Below, one piece after another: positions 23,714 through 27,027 of a DNA stretch of 27,027 bases. Position 1 is the stretch's first letter; every line of letters starts with the position of its first letter. Source of the stretch: Flavobacteriales bacterium UBA4422 (GTDB lineage Bacteria > Bacteroidota > Bacteroidia > Flavobacteriales_G > Salibacteraceae); assembly GCA_002389645.1 (NCBI GenBank), contig DGQE01000026.1, forward strand, positions 1 to 27,027, read 5' to 3'. The translations under genes were made by a program, and so were the position numbers. The notes under the pieces are model-generated. The model was not told where the DNA came from, did no database searches, and saw nothing but the letters and a program-made list of their open reading frames with translations.

Positions 23714-23896
23714 ATGCATGACGAGCATATCGTTCATGCTGATGGCTGTTCTGAACTCGAAAGGGAAGAACGGTTGGATTATATAGGATTGTGTAGATCT
23801 TCACAAGCAGCCATTTCCGAAGCCCAAAGAAGAGGGTACCACCGAGTAAAAGCATGTAATGTTTGCTCGCATCGGTGGGACTCTAACATGTTTTAG
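23714..23896 (+). CDS. Possible small protein with C-terminal CNVC motif
   Basis: This 60-aa reading frame is hydrophilic and has reasonable codon use. It ends VKACNVCSHRWDSNMF; the CxxC with nearby His and Trp looks like half of a zinc-ribbon knuckle, and further Cys occur at positions 12 and 27. It fills the space between the plus-strand helicase and the convergent T9SS gene, ending 6 bp before the latter. The opposite-strand frame over the same stretch is hydrophobic and lacks a start context, so this one is preferred. I cannot name a family, and it may be spurious. Confidence 0.45.
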   Translation: MHDEHIVHADGCSELEREERLDYIGLCRSSQAAISEAQRRGYHRVKACNVCSHRWDSNMF

Positions 23897-23902
23897 TGCT
23901 AT

Positions 23903-25669
23903 TTACTGAACCACTATTTTAGCCTGCTGCAGTTGCTCTCCATTTGAATATTTCAATTGATACACTCCTTGACCTAAGCGACTTACATCTAGTGTAGTGC
24001 TCGAAGCATTAATGGCTTTTTGCATCACCAATTGACCTTGCATACTGTAAATGGCCACTTTGCCAGTTGCAGATTCAGTTTTTATAGTGACAGCATCGGA
24101 AGCAGGGTTGGGGAACAATTAAAAAGTGCTTCCATCAGTATTTTGAATACCTGTGGCTAAGTAAGTCAGATCAACATTAAAGTCACCACACGAAGTCGTG
24201 CCAGCATTAAAAAGCTCTTGAAGATGGTCTGAATAATCTTTCATCTTAAGTACAGCACCTTTTCTATCATTCATCTTTTGGGCAAACACATAAACTATTT
24301 CGAACGAATTGCTTGCGCCAGCATCAAGGTTGATTGGTCCCAAACTGAAAACTCCTCTTCTGTCACCAGGCAGGATTTCAGCTGATTCTTCATCCCAAAA
24401 TGGAGCAGCAACACCTGCCGTTCCCATATGCACAGTATCTGAAGAATCGGGATACATAAAGCGGCATTCAATGGCTTGTGGATTTGATGGGTCATAACCA
24501 CTACCACCGTAGGTCATTGGTACACCATTCATCCAATTTCCATGCATTAAGTTGTAATGGTGTTGAGCGTTTTGAAGAAAATCAGGACCGGGATCACCAG
24601 GAGTTCCAGCGTTGAAACCGAGGCCCCAGAAGCAATGCATGCCCTGCTGTTCATTATCCACAATGCCATCACCCATTCCAAAACCGTTGTAGTTTCCACC
24701 AAAACTGACCGATGGCATGTTGTCCGTTGCATCATTTGCCAAGCTAAGTCCTTTCAGTAAACGAATTCCTTGTGCAGGAAGGTTGTTTCGATATGCAGTA
24801 ATTCCGCCACCATCTTGATCATAGTTGTCTCCATTATAGCCAAACACCAAGTTCCTGAGTGGGTCTGATCCGACATAGTCATCTTGAGCATTTCCCAAAT
24901 CAAAATCAGTCCAAGAACCAATATGAAAATCATGATAATCTTCACTGGATCGATTGAAAAGAGTGTATTCCATGAACAGGGCGTGATTGAGTGCAGTGTC
25001 CTCAGGGCAATCAAATCCATAGGCCATACCGTGAATTTCAATCCCAAGTTTTTCTTCAGGTGCAAAGGAGAATATTCTTGCATCATCATTGAAGATAAAG
25101 TACACTGCCTGATCACCTTTAATAACGGGATAGTCAAAGTCATTTATCGGATCATATTGCCCATCTCCATCTACATCGACAAACGGGGCAAGATTGGCAG
25201 CTTGTCCAAAGCTCACGTCTCCATGCGCAGGCCAATCAAGCACAGATTGTGGAGGGGAGACTTTTCTTGGGTTCATCAACCATTCCTCTATTTCAGCCTT
25301 ATTGACCTTCCAAACGCGATCCCAAGATCCATTGAAAGGGGCGGTATAATAACTACTATCTCCGATTGGTCCTGGCATGTAATCATAACTGCGATAATTG
25401 AAACTATTGATTCGAATTGCTGTTGCTAAATGCAGTTGATTGGCAGAATCTAAACCGCCAATTCAAATGGTGGAAGTATAAATCGAAGTGGTTGAATCGT
25501 TTTTTGGAACATAGAAGCGACTCCAATTATAGTCCCAGAAATGACTTGCAATTGGAGATATCAGTGCTTTAACATTGTTTCCGTCAAAATAATCGTAGCC
25601 ATTTTGGGCATTGATTGCAGGCATACTGAGCAATGCGATGGCTGAGGGTAGGAGTAATTTGAGTTTCAT
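23903..25669 (-). pseudogene. T9SS type A secreted protein interrupted by two in-frame stop codons
   Basis: One reading frame of 588 codons plus stop holds a whole Bacteroidota secreted protein: signal peptide MKLKLLLPSAIALLSMPAINAQ, the DGNNVKALISPIASHFWD start found in related surface proteins, then IGGLDSANQLHLA and a DVDGDGQYDPINDFDYP calcium-type loop, and finally a type A sorting domain (LFPNPASDAVTI, IYSMQGQLV, GVYQLKYSNG). It is broken at codon 69 by TGA (25465-25463), where the family has Trp (STI-W-IGGLD), and at codon 517 by TAA (24121-24119), between GSTF and LFPNP. No frameshift is needed at either site. The ATG at 25669 is chosen because it starts the signal peptide. As read, only a 68-residue secreted fragment would be made. 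Confidence 0.88.
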
Positions 25670-25795
25670 GGATGTTGTCTCTACGACCAATCTCTTCAAT
25701 TTATCCATTCAAGCCCACCATGAATGAGGTTTCGGTAGCTTTTGGAAAGAGCACGGTATAAATGAGAGCCTCCTATCTTAAACCCTACATATGAG

Positions 25796-27004
25796 CTATT
25801 TCTTCACCCATTTTGTCATGCTTACTTCACCATTACCCAATTGAACTTTGGCTAAGTATATCCCAGCGTTTAATCCTGAAACAGATATGCTACTAGCATT
25901 GCCTGAAGATTTTTCTACTAATTGACCCGATAAGCTGTAAATCTCTACAGAAGTGATTTTCCCTGAACTCTGGATGTGAAGCACATCTTTCGCTGGGTTA
26001 GGGAAGAGGCTGACAGTGGAGTAACTCGCTGAACTAGCAATGCCCGTTGGTTCTTCAGGAGTAGGCAATTGAAATTTCCAAGCATCTCTTTGAATGGTTC
26101 CGGTTTGGCGATTTTCACCACCAAGGAAATAGATCGTATCGCCAATTACAAACGAACCAGGTGCCCACAAGCTGATTCCTGGATGCGAAGGAAACTGATT
26201 CCAATCATCCGTGCTTGGATCATACTGCCAGGATTCGCCCGTTTGCATAAACGAATGATTGTCACCATCTCCACTTAGCACGTATCCATAGTCACCATGA
26301 TCAAATTGTGTCCCTGCCACTCGCGCTTCACCTGGGAAATCGTCCATTGTTTCCCATGTGGAAGAAACCTGATCGAAGTGATACCAATCGTTATAAATGG
26401 TAGGAGCTAAAGTACCATGACCCATGCCTGCGTATAGCTCCCCATTTACAGAAAATTGAAATGGGTGATGGCGCTGTGGTCCTGGTAAGTTGGGTAATTG
26501 AGTCCATTGATCTGCGATCATATCATACTCCCACCAATCATTAAGATTTCCATTAGCTCCATCTCCTAAACCCACAAAAATTTTATCATTTGCCATCAAA
26601 AAGGCAGGATGTCTTCTAGGTGAACAAGGGCAAGTGGTTAAGAAACTCCAGCTTTCGTTTGAAGGGTTAAACTCCCATATATCTCCTAAATATGCCGTCA
26701 CCGTGGCGCCAAAACCAACATATCCTTTTCCCTCATAGGCATATCCAATCGCAAAGCTTCTCGGAGCACCAGAAAATTGAGGCATTATTGACCATTCATC
26801 TGCCGCTGGATCATACTTGTAGAAATCTCTTGAAGGTCCTTCTGAAGCATCCCAACCAGTAGCTGAATATCCTACGCCATCTATAGCGAAGGTAACCGGG
26901 TGATGTTTTCCTGAAGGTAAATCTGCGATGGATGACCAATCTTGCGCTGCAGTCGTATGGAATATGAGTGATAGAATTGAGATGGAGTAGAGGTACTTGA
27001 TCAT
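25796..27004 (-). CDS. Kelch-repeat secreted protein with T9SS type A sorting domain
   Basis: This 402-aa protein begins with a signal peptide (about residues 1-20, ending HTTAAQ). About six Kelch-like units follow, each with an R/G-rich strand and a closing W, such as DPAADEWSIMPQFSGAPRS, WEYDMIADQWTQLPNLPG and WQYDPSTDDWNQFPSHPG; together they should form a beta-propeller. The type A sorting domain (SLFPNPAKDVLHIQ, VEIYSLSGQLV, GIYLAKVQLGNG, ending WVKK) covers about the last 75 residues. It should pass through Sec and T9SS to the surface or medium. Ligand or enzyme activity is unknown. It lies upstream of the broken T9SS gene on the same strand with 126 bp between. Confidence 0.94.
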   Translation of the reverse strand: MIKYLYSISILSLIFHTTAAQDWSSIADLPSGKHHPVTFAIDGVGYSATGWDASEGPSRDFYKYDPAADEWSIMPQFSGAPRSFAIGYAYEGKGYVGFGATVTAYLGDIWEFNPSNESWSFLTTCPCSPRRHPAFLMANDKIFVGLGDGANGNLNDWWEYDMIADQWTQLPNLPGPQRHHPFQFSVNGELYAGMGHGTLAPTIYNDWYHFDQVSSTWETMDDFPGEARVAGTQFDHGDYGYVLSGDGDNHSFMQTGESWQYDPSTDDWNQFPSHPGISLWAPGSFVIGDTIYFLGGENRQTGTIQRDAWKFQLPTPEEPTGIASSASYSTVSLFPNPAKDVLHIQSSGKITSVEIYSLSGQLVEKSSGNASSISVSGLNAGIYLAKVQLGNGEVSMTKWVKK

Positions 27005-27027
27005 AAACGCTTCATTAAATTGATGTA

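Noticed and set aside
24754..25143. 129-codon minus-strand open frame
   Set aside because: It is in another frame of the T9SS gene and has the skewed Met/Ile/Leu composition of a shadow frame.
24884..25429. 181-codon plus-strand open frame
   Set aside because: It lies antisense to the conserved T9SS protein, whose minus-strand frame has clear domains; the plus-strand product has no recognisable features.
11352..25669. Stop-codon reassignment (Trp at TGA or TAG)
   Set aside because: Three different stop codons occur as lesions, and TGA, TAG and TAA all end intact genes in the window (for example egtB, egtD and typA).
1..27027. CRISPR array, tRNA, rRNA, IS element, prophage or defence island
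   Set aside because: No repeated spacer units, no tRNA-like cloverleaf with TTCRA, and no transposase, integrase or phage protein was found on either strand.

Overview
The window is AT-rich bacterial DNA from a member of the Bacteroidota, most likely a free-living aquatic flavobacterium-like organism (Cryomorphaceae/Crocinitomicaceae type). The evidence is two proteins with type A and one with type B type-IX-secretion (T9SS) C-terminal sorting domains, a gliding-motility-style SprB-repeat protein, a short sigma-70 factor of the Bacteroidota MRQLKI... type, a Bacteroidota-type DEAD-box helicase that ends just after its last motif, and several TAnnTTTG-like -7 boxes. I cannot name a species. 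I see no phage, IS element, CRISPR array, tRNA or rRNA.

Layout. 1-2.4 kb: typA/bipA and a convergent small lipoprotein share a perfect 17-bp hairpin terminator. 2.4-5.7 kb: an RNase D-like exonuclease, then an overlapping egtB-egtD pair for ergothioneine synthesis. 5.8-7.7 kb: a DmpH-like decarboxylase/hydratase, a DUF427 protein and an unrecognised protein translationally coupled to it. 7.7-10.3 kb (minus): a coupled operon of POT peptide transporter, LysE/RhtB exporter and secreted CxxC thiol protein. 10.3-11.4 kb: a GNAT acetyltransferase and an orphan SiaC-like (DUF1987) protein. 11.35-14.0 kb (minus): a frameshifted di-heme cytochrome c peroxidase lipoprotein, then an operon of a small protein, PPK2 and DUF2237 in which PPK2 has an in-frame amber codon. 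14.2-19.4 kb: an SPFH/prohibitin protein, a large gliding-associated T9SS protein and RmuC. 19.4-23.6 kb: an RNA-metabolism block with an RRM protein, a sigma factor, a DEAD-box helicase with a long leader and a divergent second DEAD-box helicase. 23.7-27.0 kb: a possible 60-aa protein, a T9SS secreted protein broken by two in-frame stops, and a Kelch-repeat T9SS protein.

How the parts work together. EgtD methylates histidine to hercynine and EgtB adds sulphur, with no egtA/C/E nearby, suggesting a short pathway variant. The RRM protein, sigma factor and two helicases look like a cold/stress RNA-handling neighbourhood. One helicase appears to have a leader of about 340 nt rich in hairpins and preceded by a 12-bp palindrome. 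The most striking feature is that three otherwise well-conserved minus-strand genes carry four clean lesions: one homopolymer frameshift and three in-frame stops, two of them at Trp positions. They are recent pseudogenes, consensus errors or recoding, and read-level data would decide. I do not see a convincing new defence system or a complete new multi-gene system. The best candidates for something undescribed are the structured helicase leader, the slippery-site peroxidase, the orphan SiaC-like protein and the DUF427-coupled unknown protein.
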